Shown piece by piece: positions 1 through 6,315 of a stretch of 9,711 nt of DNA. A program made the position numbers and the translations under genes. The DNA lies in contig JBGQLV010000078.1 in the NCBI GenBank assembly GCA_041500225.1, forward strand, positions 1 to 9,711, given 5' to 3'. Source of the stretch: 0-14-3-00-41-53 sp041500225. GTDB lineage: Bacteria > Nitrospirota > Thermodesulfovibrionia > Thermodesulfovibrionales > SM23-35. Numbering within the stretch: the first letter of the stretch is position 1; every line of letters begins with the position of its first letter. The notes beneath the pieces are model-generated. The model was not told where the DNA came from, ran no database searches, and saw only the letters and a list, made by a program, of their open reading frames with translations.

Positions 1-87
1 ATTAACGTTGTACTGCAGAGGACCCAGCCGATAAGAGATGATGGCTTTGAATGGGACAAAAAAGGGATAATGGAAAATAGGATTTAA
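1..87 (+). CDS. Possible C-terminal end of an upstream gene (partial)
   Basis: Frame 1 is open from the first base of the window to a TAA at 85-87, giving 28 codons that read INVVLQRTQPIRDDGF and end in MENRI. The other two plus frames hit stops within about the first 30 bases. The composition looks protein-like, but 28 open codons in AT-rich DNA can occur by chance and I recognise no family. It would be the tail of a gene that starts left of the window in the same direction as the acyl-CoA ligase operon. Confidence 0.25.
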   Translation: MNVVLQRTQPIRDDGFEWDKKGIMENRI

Positions 88-171
88 CTAACTGATAACA
101 TTAGAAAAAGTAGGTTTTGTTACGTATAGCGCGGTGAAGTCCACATTTTAAACAAACACGACATTGTCTAT

Positions 172-215
172 TTAAATTTTATTTATAAAAATCCTGTCCT
201 CTGCTTAAAATTTAA
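172..215. repeat. 10-bp inverted repeat around a CTGTCC motif
   Basis: TTAAATTTTA (172-181) and its exact reverse complement TAAAATTTAA (206-215) flank a 24-base centre that contains ATCCTGTCCTCTGCT. The arms are AT-only, which lowers their significance. The enclosed motif recurs with 16 of 18 bases identical at 8841-8858, in another gene-free stretch. That makes a small degraded repeat element more likely than chance. Confidence 0.4.
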
Positions 216-281
216 TTTTCGCAGGCTAAAGATTGCGGCTACACTATTCAAATAAAATTCTGTAAAGAAATGAACTACCCC

Positions 282-296
282 CGCAGCAGAGCTGCG
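282..296. repeat. Short perfect GC-rich hairpin
   Basis: CGCAGC (282-287), loop AGA, then GCTGCG (291-296) form a perfect 6-bp stem. It is preceded by CTACCCC and followed by ATGAATTCTT. It lacks a T-run, so it is not a normal intrinsic terminator. It resembles the palindromic intergenic repeats common in environmental bacterial genomes. A regulatory hairpin is possible but would lie upstream of the promoter at 336-364. Confidence 0.4.
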
Positions 297-335
297 ATGA
301 ATTCTTACATTAAAAGTTAGAACACAGTTTTCTCT

Positions 336-364
336 TTGAAAATGAACTATGCTTTGGGTAATAT
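336..364 (+). promoter_or_regulatory. Sigma70-type promoter of the acyl-CoA ligase operon, predicted leaderless
   Basis: TTGAAA (336-341), a 17-base spacer and TAATAT (359-364) match 5 of 6 and 5 of 6 consensus bases at ideal spacing. Transcription should begin about 7 bases after the -10 box, near 371-374, while the start codon is at 374. No Shine-Dalgarno sequence lies between, so the message is predicted to be leaderless or to carry only a few leader bases. Confidence 0.6.
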
Positions 365-373
365 ATCTTTTAT

Positions 374-2470
374 ATGCTTGATAATTTTTTTAATCCAACA
401 TCAATTGCTGTCATAGGGGCGTCAAGGACACCGGGAAAGGTGGGTTATGATATTCTCAAAAACGCGATTCAATATGACTATCAGGGAGCTGTTTACCCCA
501 TTAACCCAGGTGCATCAGAAATTTTAGGTGTGAAGGCATATCCTTCACTTCTTGATGTGCCTGGTAAAATTGATTTAGCAGTAGTAGTTGTACCTCCAAA
601 AAATGTATTGGAAGTGATTGAACAGTGTGGGGCCAAGGGAATTGATGCTGCTATAATCATAACCGCCGGGTTTAGAGAAAGCGGGATAGAAGGTGCAAAG
701 CTGGAAAATGAGTTAGTCAAAAAGGCAAAGGAATCAGGAGTCAGATTTATAGGTCCTAATTGCCTAGGTATGATTGATACTCACTCAAAGGTAAATGCCT
801 CATTTGCAGCAGGTATGCCTGCCAAAGGGGGTATCGGATTTTTCTCGCAATCAGGTGCGCTCTGCCTTGCTGTTCTTGATCGTGCTCTGCCTGATGAAAT
901 AGGTTTTTCAAAATTCGTAAGTATGGGAAACAAGGCAGATATCTCGGACACAGACATTATGCTGGCCCTATCTGAAGATGATAATACAAAGGTAATTTTA
1001 GGATACATCGAGGGTGTGAATGACGGCAGAAAATTTATGGAAGTTGCCAGCCAGGTCTCAAAAAAGAAGCCGCTTATTATACTGAAATCTGGTATTACCA
1101 GTTCAGGAGCAAAAGCCGCTTCTTCTCATACCGGGGCACTTGCAGGCAGGGAGGCTGCCTTTGATTCTGCCTTCAAACAGAGCGGGGTCATTCGGGCACA
1201 TACCATAGGTGAACTTTTTAATTATGCCATCGCCTTTGCCAATCAGCCTCTGCCCAAGGGTCCCAATGTTGCTATCGTAACTAATTCTGGAGGGCCGGGG
1301 ATTTTAGCAGCAGATGCCTGTGATAAGTCGGACCTACAGCTTGTTCCATTACATAAGGAAACAACAGATAAACTCAGAACTTTTTTACCGCCTATTGCCT
1401 CGTTTTACAATCCAATTGACATCCTGGGAGATGCAGGTGCAGAGAGATATGAAAAGGCCCTCTATACAGTATTGCAAGATGAGAAGATTCAAGGAATAAT
1501 GGTACTCCTGACGCCAACAGCAGTCGTAAATGTAGAGGAAACAGCAAAGGCAATAGCAAATATTGCCAATTTAGTTGACAAGCCTATCCTTACCTCATTT
1601 ATGGGCAAGAAAAGTGTCGAATCCGGATCAAAGATCCTTTTGAAGTACAATGTTCCCAATTACAGCTATCCGGAAGAAGCGGTTTCCGCTTTAAATGCCA
1701 TGTATAGATATCAGGTCTGGATAAACAGGCCAGAGAAGACATATCCCCATTTTGACGGTTTAAAAGAAAAGGTGCTTGACATCTTTGAAAAGGTTAAAGA
1801 AGAAAATCGTGAGCGTTTAAGCGAATCAGAAGTTTACGAGGTTTTAAAGACTTACGGATTTATGCAGCCAAAAAGTTTATTGGCCAGAAACTCAGAAGAG
1901 GCTGTAGCCGCTTCTGAGGGAATTGGTTACCCTGTGGTCATGAAAATAATTTCACCCCAGATTATCCATAAAAGTGATATAGGTGGTGTAAAAACCAACC
2001 TGAACAGCAAAAAGGATGTGGAAAATGCCTTCTTTGATATTACTACCCGTGTCAAAAATATTATGCCTACTGCCAGTATATACGGAGTAATGATTCAGGA
2101 GATGATACATGGTGGGAAAGAGGTGATTGCAGGTATAACAAAAGATGCTCAGTTCGGGCATATGATTATGTTCGGGCTGGGCGGGATTTATGTGGAGGTT
2201 TTGAAGGATATTTCTTTCAGGATTACACCATTAAGCCAGGAGGATGCTCATGAAATGATCCGGGAAACAAAAACCTTTCCACTTTTGCGGGGGGTTAGGG
2301 GAGAGGCTGAGACTGATATCGAGGCCATCGAGAAATCCTTATTAATTTTATCGCAACTGGCCTTGGATTTTCCTCAGATTATCGAGGCTGATATCAACCC
2401 ACTTCTTGTTAAGAAGAGAGGAGAAGGTGTAGTTGCTATTGATGCACGATTTACAATAGGGGGTGACTAA
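374..2470 (+). CDS. Acetate/acyl-CoA ligase (ADP-forming), fused alpha and beta subunits
   Basis: This enzyme interconverts an acyl-CoA, ADP and phosphate with the free acid, CoA and ATP. In anaerobes it usually conserves energy as ATP from acetyl-CoA. At 698 residues it is the single-chain form. A CoA-binding Rossmann domain starts at about residue 5 (SIAVIGAS). A succinyl-CoA-ligase-like region covers roughly 150-450, with the phosphohistidine motif SSHTGALAG (His252). An ATP-grasp domain follows from about 480, with HKSDIGGVK (His532, matching the second relay histidine of the family), GLGGIYVEVLKD and EADINPLL. The start MLDNFFNPTSIAVIGAS matches the usual family N-terminus, so ATG 374 is secure despite the missing ribosome binding site. 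The stop overlaps the ribosome binding site of the next gene. The acyl substrate (acetate, propionate or a branched or aromatic acid) cannot be read from the sequence. Confidence 0.93.
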   Translation: MLDNFFNPTSIAVIGASRTPGKVGYDILKNAIQYDYQGAVYPINPGASEILGVKAYPSLLDVPGKIDLAVVVVPPKNVLEVIEQCGAKGIDAAIIITAGFRESGIEGAKLENELVKKAKESGVRFIGPNCLGMIDTHSKVNASFAAGMPAKGGIGFFSQSGALCLAVLDRALPDEIGFSKFVSMGNKADISDTDIMLALSEDDNTKVILGYIEGVNDGRKFMEVASQVSKKKPLIILKSGITSSGAKAASSHTGALAGREAAFDSAFKQSGVIRAHTIGELFNYAIAFANQPLPKGPNVAIVTNSGGPGILAADACDKSDLQLVPLHKETTDKLRTFLPPIASFYNPIDILGDAGAERYEKALYTVLQDEKIQGIMVLLTPTAVVNVEETAKAIANIANLVDKPILTSFMGKKSVESGSKILLKYNVPNYSYPEEAVSALNAMYRYQVWINRPEKTYPHFDGLKEKVLDIFEKVKEENRERLSESEVYEVLKTYGFMQPKSLLARNSEEAVAASEGIGYPVVMKIISPQIIHKSDIGGVKTNLNSKKDVENAFFDITTRVKNIMPTASIYGVMIQEMIHGGKEVIAGITKDAQFGHMIMFGLGGIYVEVLKDISFRITPLSQEDAHEMIRETKTFPLLRGVRGEAETDIEAIEKSLLILSQLALDFPQIIEADINPLLVKKRGEGVVAIDARFTIGGD
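2458..2467 (+). promoter_or_regulatory. Ribosome binding site that decides the start of the BioD-like/DRTGG gene
   Basis: AGGGGGTGA lies just upstream of ATG 2472 at normal spacing. An in-frame GTG at 2463 would start inside this site and has nothing suitable upstream. ATG 2472 is therefore the better start. The site lies within the last codons of the ligase gene, so the two genes are probably translationally coupled. Confidence 0.65.
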
Positions 2471-2471
2471 A

Positions 2472-3545
2472 ATGATTTCTTTATATGTAGGTTCTACATC
2501 AGGATACTCTGGTAAGACCTTGGTATCTATGGGATTAGGTCATAAGTTCAAGAGAGACGGTCTTAAGGTAGGCTATTTTAAGCCAGTGGGTATTTTGCCC
2601 ATCAAGGTTGATAATGTTCTGACTGATAATGACGCCTGGCGCATTTACAGGGCACTCGAGCTAAAAGATCCATTATCTGAGATATGTCCTATAGTGCTGA
2701 CTCAAGAACTTGCAGTCAAAAGTTACATTAAGGATCTGAAAGGGCTTTTAACAAAAATTGTTAAATCATACAACCATCTATGCAAAGATAAAGATGTCAT
2801 GTTAGTTGGTGGTTACGGCAGTATATACACCGGAAGTTTTTTGGGCCTTCAAGGTATTAAGGTTTTAAAACGACTTAATTCCAAAGTTGTTATCGTGGTG
2901 AAGTATGAGGGAGAGTATGTAGTCGATTATGTCCTTCAGGCTAAAAAGGACCTCGGTGATAAGTTCTTGGGTGTGATATTGAATAGAGTTCCTACAGAAC
3001 ATAAGAAAGGTGTTGACGAATATGCCATACCTTTTCTTAAAAGAAAGGGTATAGATATTATTGGTGTGCTTCCACATGATTCAGTAGTGGGTTCCATTAC
3101 CGTAGAAGAATTGAGTGATATGCTTGGAGGTAAGGTTCTATGCTGCCATGACAGGGTTAACAATCTGGTGGAGCATTTCTTAATCGGGGCTATGCAAGTG
3201 GACAAGGCTATTGATTATTTTAAAAGGACAAGGAATAATGCAGTTATTGTGGGAGGCGACAGATCTGATATCCAACTATCCGCAATAGAATCTGACACCG
3301 AGTGTCTCATTCTTACCGGTGATCTATATCCCAGCGAGATTATTATATCCAGGGCAGAACAGAAAAATATCCCTATTCTGGTAGTAAGGGATGATACATA
3401 TAGCATTGCTAAGAAATTAGAAAGACTTTCTGTAAGGTTAAGGTTGCGCGATAAGGCTAAAGTAGCCCGCGGTATGGACCTCGTTACAGAAAATGTAGAC
3501 TTCCCTTTACTTTATAAAAAGCTTGGAATAAAAATTGGGCAATAG
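2472..3545 (+). CDS. BioD-like P-loop ATPase with C-terminal DRTGG domain (phosphotransacetylase N-domain family)
   Basis: The 357-residue product starts MISLYVGSTSGYSGKT, a Walker A loop (GSTSGYSGKT, residues 7-16) of the dethiobiotin-synthase/cobyrinate-synthase type. Later it reads KPVG, VGGYGSIYTG and GVILNRVP, as expected for the BioD-like fold. A DRTGG domain occupies roughly residues 240-345, with GGDRSDIQLSAIES and CLILTGDLYPSE. This two-domain module is the N-terminal regulatory half of long phosphotransacetylases (Pta), but here it stands alone without the catalytic Pta domain. Its coupling to an ADP-forming acyl-CoA ligase suggests it senses a nucleotide or acetyl-CoA state and tunes that enzyme. 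That role is inferred, and no function has been read directly. A simple dethiobiotin synthetase is unlikely because of the DRTGG domain and the neighbour. Confidence 0.82.
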   Translation: MISLYVGSTSGYSGKTLVSMGLGHKFKRDGLKVGYFKPVGILPIKVDNVLTDNDAWRIYRALELKDPLSEICPIVLTQELAVKSYIKDLKGLLTKIVKSYNHLCKDKDVMLVGGYGSIYTGSFLGLQGIKVLKRLNSKVVIVVKYEGEYVVDYVLQAKKDLGDKFLGVILNRVPTEHKKGVDEYAIPFLKRKGIDIIGVLPHDSVVGSITVEELSDMLGGKVLCCHDRVNNLVEHFLIGAMQVDKAIDYFKRTRNNAVIVGGDRSDIQLSAIESDTECLILTGDLYPSEIIISRAEQKNIPILVVRDDTYSIAKKLERLSVRLRLRDKAKVARGMDLVTENVDFPLLYKKLGIKIGQ

Positions 3546-3548
3546 CAT

Positions 3549-3573
3549 ACCATAAACCCTGTCCCCATTTTAT
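3549..3573 (+). repeat. CTGTCCCC-containing scrap, possible mobile-element edge
   Basis: CATAAACCCTGTCCCCATTT lies just before the promoter of the truncated transposase gene. The ACCCTGTCCCC core is related to the motifs at 187-204 and 8841-8858. Sequences of this kind often mark the ends of small transposons in environmental genomes. It may be the old left edge of the element that left the transposase fragment, but no matching right end was found in the window. Confidence 0.3.
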
Positions 3574-3584
3574 TGAAATTTCTC

Positions 3585-3613
3585 TTGACTTTGCGAGAAG
3601 TTTAATATATAAA
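3585..3613 (+). promoter_or_regulatory. Near-consensus promoter, predicted leaderless, driving the transposase fragment and inositol-lipid genes
   Basis: TTGACT (3585-3590), exactly 17 bases, then TATAAA (3608-3613) is a strong sigma70-type match. The start codon at 3620 is only 6 bases beyond the -10 box, so the first transcribed base should be at or next to the A of ATG. No Shine-Dalgarno sequence is present. This is the only clear promoter seen for the 3620-5712 unit. Confidence 0.6.
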
Positions 3614-3619
3614 CTCTGC

Positions 3620-4036
3620 ATGGAGATTTCTTTAAATCTAAATGGTTTTTTCTGCCCTAATAAATCTTGTGGAGACCATGGGAAAAAGGGACTTGGGAAT
3701 ATTGTTATCTATCACAAATATGGAAGGGATCGGAGAAAACTCCTTAAATGTAAGACCTGCAATCTTAGATTCTCCGAAAGGCATAGCACATTCTTCTTTG
3801 GGTTACATACAAAAGAGTCCAAGATAAAAGAGGTTATCTTACATCTTTTAGAGGGAATGAGTTTCAGGGAGGCTGCAACTGCATCTGATCTTGATAAAGA
3901 TACCGTAAACAGAATATGGAAAAGATTTGTCCTTTGCTGCGAAGAATCAATGGATAGTCTTTTAAAGGAATTCAATATAAAGCTTGCAGACCTCATAATG
4001 CTTTTACATAAAAGAATACAAAAGAAGGCGAGATAA
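3620..4036 (+). CDS. Truncated IS1-type transposase: N-terminal zinc finger and helix-turn-helix only
   Basis: The 138-residue product carries a zinc-ribbon-like CPNKSC (Cys12, Cys17) and CKTC (Cys44, Cys47). A helix-turn-helix follows at about 79-103 (MSFREAATASDLDKDTVNRIW), similar to the InsA half of IS1-family transposases. In full-length relatives of 300 residues or more, a DDE nuclease domain begins at an Asp-Glu-x-Trp segment soon after. Here the text reaches ADLIMLLHKR (Asp124 could be the first catalytic residue) and stops at 138, so no nuclease can be made. It ends 5 bases before ino1 and heads that operon. It may be a harmless relic that still supplies the promoter, or a domesticated DNA-binding regulator. 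The sequence does not separate these. The family call is from motif memory; a stand-alone HTH regulator is the alternative. Confidence 0.65.
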   Translation: MEISLNLNGFFCPNKSCGDHGKKGLGNIVIYHKYGRDRRKLLKCKTCNLRFSERHSTFFFGLHTKESKIKEVILHLLEGMSFREAATASDLDKDTVNRIWKRFVLCCEESMDSLLKEFNIKLADLIMLLHKRIQKKAR

Positions 4037-4041
4037 GGTAA

Positions 4042-5145
4042 ATGGGCAAAATAAGAGTTGCAATTGCCGGAGTTGGAAATTGTGCGAGTTCTTTAGTTCA
4101 GGGTGTTGAATATTATAAGTCCCTGGGTGAACATCATCCGGACAGTTCACTCGGACTCATGCATTATGACCTTGGTGGTTATAGCCCCGAAGACATTGAA
4201 TTTGTAGCGGCGTTTGATATCGACAAGAGAAAGGTGGACAAGCCGCTCAGAGAGGCAATTTTTGCACAGCCGAATTGCACAAAGACGATTACAAAAGATA
4301 TTTCTGATTTCCCTGTAAAGGTTATGATGGGACAGGTGCTGGACGGCGTGTCGGCTCATATGGAAGAATATCCTGAAAACAGAAGATTCCTGATGGCGAA
4401 AAAGAGGGCCTGCGATGTCGCAAAAGTTCTAAAAAAGAGCAGGGCGGATTTACTGCTCAATTACCTTCCCGTTGGTTCTGAAAAGGCGACTGCTTTTTAT
4501 GCTGAGGCATGCCTTAAAACCGGTGTGAGTCTTATCAACTGCGTACCTGTTTTTATTGCTTCGAATAAAGAATGGGCAAGGCGGTTTGAGAAGAGGAATG
4601 TCCCTATTATAGGAGACGATATCAAGAGCCAGATAGGCGCAACAATTATCCACCGCACCTTAACCAAGCTCTTTGAGAACAGAGGCGTAAAGCTTGACAA
4701 TACATACCAGCTAAACGTTGGCGGTAATACAGACTTTTTAAACATGCTTAACAGGCACAGATTGCAATCAAAGAAGATATCAAAAACCGAGGCGGTACAG
4801 TCACAACTGCAGATTCCCCTCCAGAATGAACACATCCACGTCGGCCCGTCTGATTACATACCGTGGCTCAATGACAATAAGATCTGTTTTCTCAGAATGG
4901 AGGGCAGGATATTCGGTAATATCAGGATTAATGCCGAGATGAGACTTTCTGTTGAGGATTCTCCGAACAGCGCAGGCGTTGTTATAGATGCGATCCGGTG
5001 TTGTAAAATCGCCCGTGACAGAGGGGTAGGGGGAGTGCTTATATCCCCATCAGCATATTTCATGAAACATCCGATGGTACAATTCCCTGATGATGAAGCA
5101 AGAGACATGGTGGAAGGATTCATTAAAGGGAAAAACGAGAGGTAA
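4042..5145 (+). CDS. ino1: Inositol-3-phosphate synthase
   Basis: This enzyme converts glucose 6-phosphate to 1L-myo-inositol 3-phosphate using bound NAD, the first step of de novo inositol synthesis. The 367-residue length fits the short bacterial/archaeal form rather than the roughly 500-residue eukaryotic one. The N-terminus IRVAIAGVGNCASSLVQGV is the glycine-rich NAD site (Gly10, Gly12). Further family signatures are LPVGSEKATAFYAEA (from residue 142), DDIKSQIGATIIHR (192), LNVGGNTDFLNM (224), VGPSDYIPWLNDNK (267) and the LRMEGRIFG strand (284). TAAGG at 4034-4038 overlaps the stop of the transposase fragment and serves as a close ribosome binding site. The gene stops at TAA 5143-5145, directly before the ATG of the lipid synthase, which makes co-translation and a shared pathway very likely. 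Confidence 0.93.
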   Translation: MGKIRVAIAGVGNCASSLVQGVEYYKSLGEHHPDSSLGLMHYDLGGYSPEDIEFVAAFDIDKRKVDKPLREAIFAQPNCTKTITKDISDFPVKVMMGQVLDGVSAHMEEYPENRRFLMAKKRACDVAKVLKKSRADLLLNYLPVGSEKATAFYAEACLKTGVSLINCVPVFIASNKEWARRFEKRNVPIIGDDIKSQIGATIIHRTLTKLFENRGVKLDNTYQLNVGGNTDFLNMLNRHRLQSKKISKTEAVQSQLQIPLQNEHIHVGPSDYIPWLNDNKICFLRMEGRIFGNIRINAEMRLSVEDSPNSAGVVIDAIRCCKIARDRGVGGVLISPSAYFMKHPMVQFPDDEARDMVEGFIKGKNER

Positions 5146-5712
5146 ATGCTTAGTGCCAAACTCGGTCATTTCCTTGACACACCACTCAGGCCGTTAGCAG
5201 AAAAAATTCCATTCAGTCCCAACAGCCTTACTATAATCGGATTTCTCATAACAGTTCTTGCAGCTTTCATTATTCCTTATAACATCAGACTCGGCGGCAT
5301 TGTCATTTTGATAGGTGGATTATTTGATATGTTTGACGGGATTGTTGCAAGGGTAGGGGGTAAAACCACAAAGTTCGGCGCATTCCTTGATTCTGTTCTC
5401 GACAGATATTCTGATGCATTTCTTTTTCTCGCCATTGCATGGTATCTTGCTGAAAAGGGTAACCACACTGGTGCCTTTCTTAGCCTTGGGACACTGGTAG
5501 GTGCATTTCTAATTAGTTATGCAAGAGCAAGAGCAGAGGGAATAGGGGAATCATGTCATACGGGTATTATGGAAAGACCTGAGAGGATCATCCTTTTAAT
5601 ATTCGGAACATTAACTGGATGGATTATGCCGGTATTATGGATAATGTTAGTCCTTACGCATATTACAGTCATTCAGAGGATTTTTCATGTATGGAGGCTG
5701 ATGAATCGGTGA
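5146..5712 (+). CDS. CDP-alcohol phosphatidyltransferase, probable phosphatidylinositol-phosphate synthase
   Basis: This is a membrane enzyme that moves a phosphatidyl group from a CDP-lipid to an alcohol. The 188-residue protein has the full family motif DxxDGxxARx8GxxxDxxxD at Asp61, Asp64, Gly65, Ala68, Arg69, Gly78, Asp82 and Asp86, and SYARARAEG plus ERPER further on. Several hydrophobic segments (about 28-45, 48-60, 91-101, 108-125, 147-175) give a six-helix-like profile. The ATG follows the ino1 stop with no gap, and GAGAGG at 5137-5142 can serve as ribosome binding site. Because ino1 supplies inositol 3-phosphate, the likely reaction is CDP-diacylglycerol plus inositol phosphate to phosphatidylinositol phosphate, as in actinobacterial PIP synthase. 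Phosphatidylglycerophosphate synthase (PgsA) is the main alternative; the substrate is inferred from context only. Confidence 0.85.
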   Translation: MLSAKLGHFLDTPLRPLAEKIPFSPNSLTIIGFLITVLAAFIIPYNIRLGGIVILIGGLFDMFDGIVARVGGKTTKFGAFLDSVLDRYSDAFLFLAIAWYLAEKGNHTGAFLSLGTLVGAFLISYARARAEGIGESCHTGIMERPERIILLIFGTLTGWIMPVLWIMLVLTHITVIQRIFHVWRLMNR

Positions 5713-5743
5713 GGGAAGGGCTGTTATTACCCAGATAACTTCA

Positions 5744-5966
5744 TTAATAAGCAGGATCGACTTTCACTTCTACGATATTTTTCGACAGTTCTATGCTTGG
5801 TAAAAGCGGTGCATTGTATTTTCACTCATTCTCGGTCGTTCCGACCTCCGAGGATTTTGTCTCTTTATTTTTATGAGACATACTGCCTGACTATCGGCAA
5901 AATAAGCCGTTCAAACACAATGCCCCACCTTTTATCTATTACCGAAAAATCTCTGATGTCACTCAA
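5744..5966 (-). pseudogene. Possible decayed minus-strand gene or tiny overlapping ORFs
   Basis: Two short minus frames look protein-like. One runs from TTG 5966 to TAA 5871 (31 residues, with DFSVIDKRWGIVFERLILPI), preceded by AGG at 6-base spacing. The second starts at ATG 5881, overlapping the first by 11 bases, and reads MSHKNKETKSSEVGTTENE. It is then broken by one in-frame TGA (5822-5824) and continues KYNAPLLPSIELSK to a TAA at 5744. A single frameshift and one stop would join all of it into one protein of about 75 residues. I recognise no family. The stretch lies downstream of the small CxxC gene on the same strand. Chance open frames are a real alternative. Confidence 0.22.
5831..5853. 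repeat. GC-rich hairpin in the convergent spacer
   Basis: GGTCG (5834-5838), loop TTC, CGACC (5842-5846) is a perfect 5-bp stem. Flanking CTC and GAG can extend it past a small bulge. A second stem follows at 5858-5863 with 5875-5880 (TGTCTC/GAGACA, 11-base loop). Neither is followed by a T-run on either strand, so I do not call an intrinsic terminator. They lie between genes that end towards each other and may still stabilise or stop transcripts. Confidence 0.4.
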
Positions 5967-5977
5967 GTCAATCCTGC

Positions 5978-6181
5978 TTATAGTTGAATTTTGGTATCAA
6001 TGTGCTCAAAATCTTTGCATTTTTTTATAGGGGAAAGATACAGGTCGCGCTTACTGCAAATCCCGGCCTCTCCCCTTGCCGTTCCATAAGCCGAGCTTAA
6101 GGCATTCAATCCAGAAAAGGCCCTCTCAAGCCATGCCGGGTCATTATTAAAAAATCTACAATCCCTGCAGGTATATTTCAT
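5978..6181 (-). CDS. Small cysteine-rich protein with CxxC motif, function unknown
   Basis: The 67-residue product reads MKYTCRDCRFFNNDPAWLE, then SSAYGTARGEAGICSKRD and ends near KKCKDFEHI. Four cysteines in the order CxxC, C, C, with aromatic residues after the first pair and near the end, suggest a small zinc- or iron-binding fold. I believe similar short proteins occur in anaerobic bacteria, but cannot name a family. ATG 6181 has AGGGGG (6192-6197 on the complement) about 10 bases upstream. An in-frame TTG at 6184 would have a better 7-base spacing and add one residue. The purine-rich site is part of the repeat arm at 6191-6226. It follows the YeiH gene on the same strand and may be read through from it, since no promoter of its own is clear. 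Confidence 0.6.
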   Translation of the reverse strand: MKYTCRDCRFFNNDPAWLERAFSGLNALSSAYGTARGEAGICSKRDLYLSPIKKCKDFEHIDTKIQL

Positions 6182-6190
6182 CAATATTTT

Positions 6191-6296
6191 TCCCCCTCTT
6201 TAGCAAAGAGGAGTTAGGGGAGATTTTAGTATTAAATAAAATCAACTCAATACCTTTTCAAATCCCCCGCACCCCCTTTTCTAAAGGAGGGATTAG
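6191..6296. repeat. Composite palindromic repeat with two GC-rich arms
   Basis: The left arm (6191-6226) and right arm (6259-6296) are imperfect inverted copies of each other: CCTCTTTAGCAAAGAGGAG followed by TTAGGGGAGATTT matches the complement of AAATCCCCCGCACCCCC plus TTTTCTAAAGGAGGG. Each arm also folds on itself. CCTCTTT-AGC-AAAGAGG (6195-6211) is a perfect 7-bp hairpin and CCTTT-TCT-AAAGG is its counterpart. The roughly 105-base unit with an AT-rich centre looks like a non-coding palindromic repeat or miniature element. It sits between the YeiH gene and the small CxxC gene and could end or attenuate transcription. Confidence 0.7.
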
Positions 6297-6315
6297 AGAG
6301 AGTATTTATCATGTC

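Larger units (their letters stand above)
88..335. other. Gene-poor spacer with palindromic repeat scraps
   Basis: No convincing reading frame is visible here. It holds a 10-bp inverted repeat (TTAAATTTTA at 172-181, TAAAATTTAA at 206-215) that encloses the motif shared with 8841-8858. It also holds a short GC-rich hairpin at 282-296. Both look like remains of small repeat elements rather than a terminator, because neither is followed by a T-run. Confidence 0.5.

Noticed and set aside
2294..2304. GTTAGGGGAGA inside the acyl-CoA ligase gene, identical to part of the repeat arm at 6213-6223
   Set aside because: It encodes the PLLRGVRGE segment usual for this enzyme family, so coding constraint explains it better than a repeat insertion.
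4497..4835. 112-codon open frame on the minus strand inside ino1
   Set aside because: It is fully antisense to a secure conserved gene, has cysteine- and serine-rich shadow composition and no ribosome binding site.
5723..5739. GTTAT/ATAAC stem after the lipid synthase gene as a terminator
   Set aside because: The stem is only 5 bp, AT-rich and not followed by a T-run.
5822..5824. In-frame TGA as a possible selenocysteine codon
   Set aside because: The residue context (Glu-Asn-Glu before, Lys-Tyr after) is not a redox motif. No convincing selenocysteine insertion hairpin follows directly, and the frame itself is doubtful.
5797..6030. 77-codon plus-strand frame in the convergent spacer
   Set aside because: It overlaps the small CxxC gene antisense, has no ribosome binding site and reads like chance sequence through hairpins.
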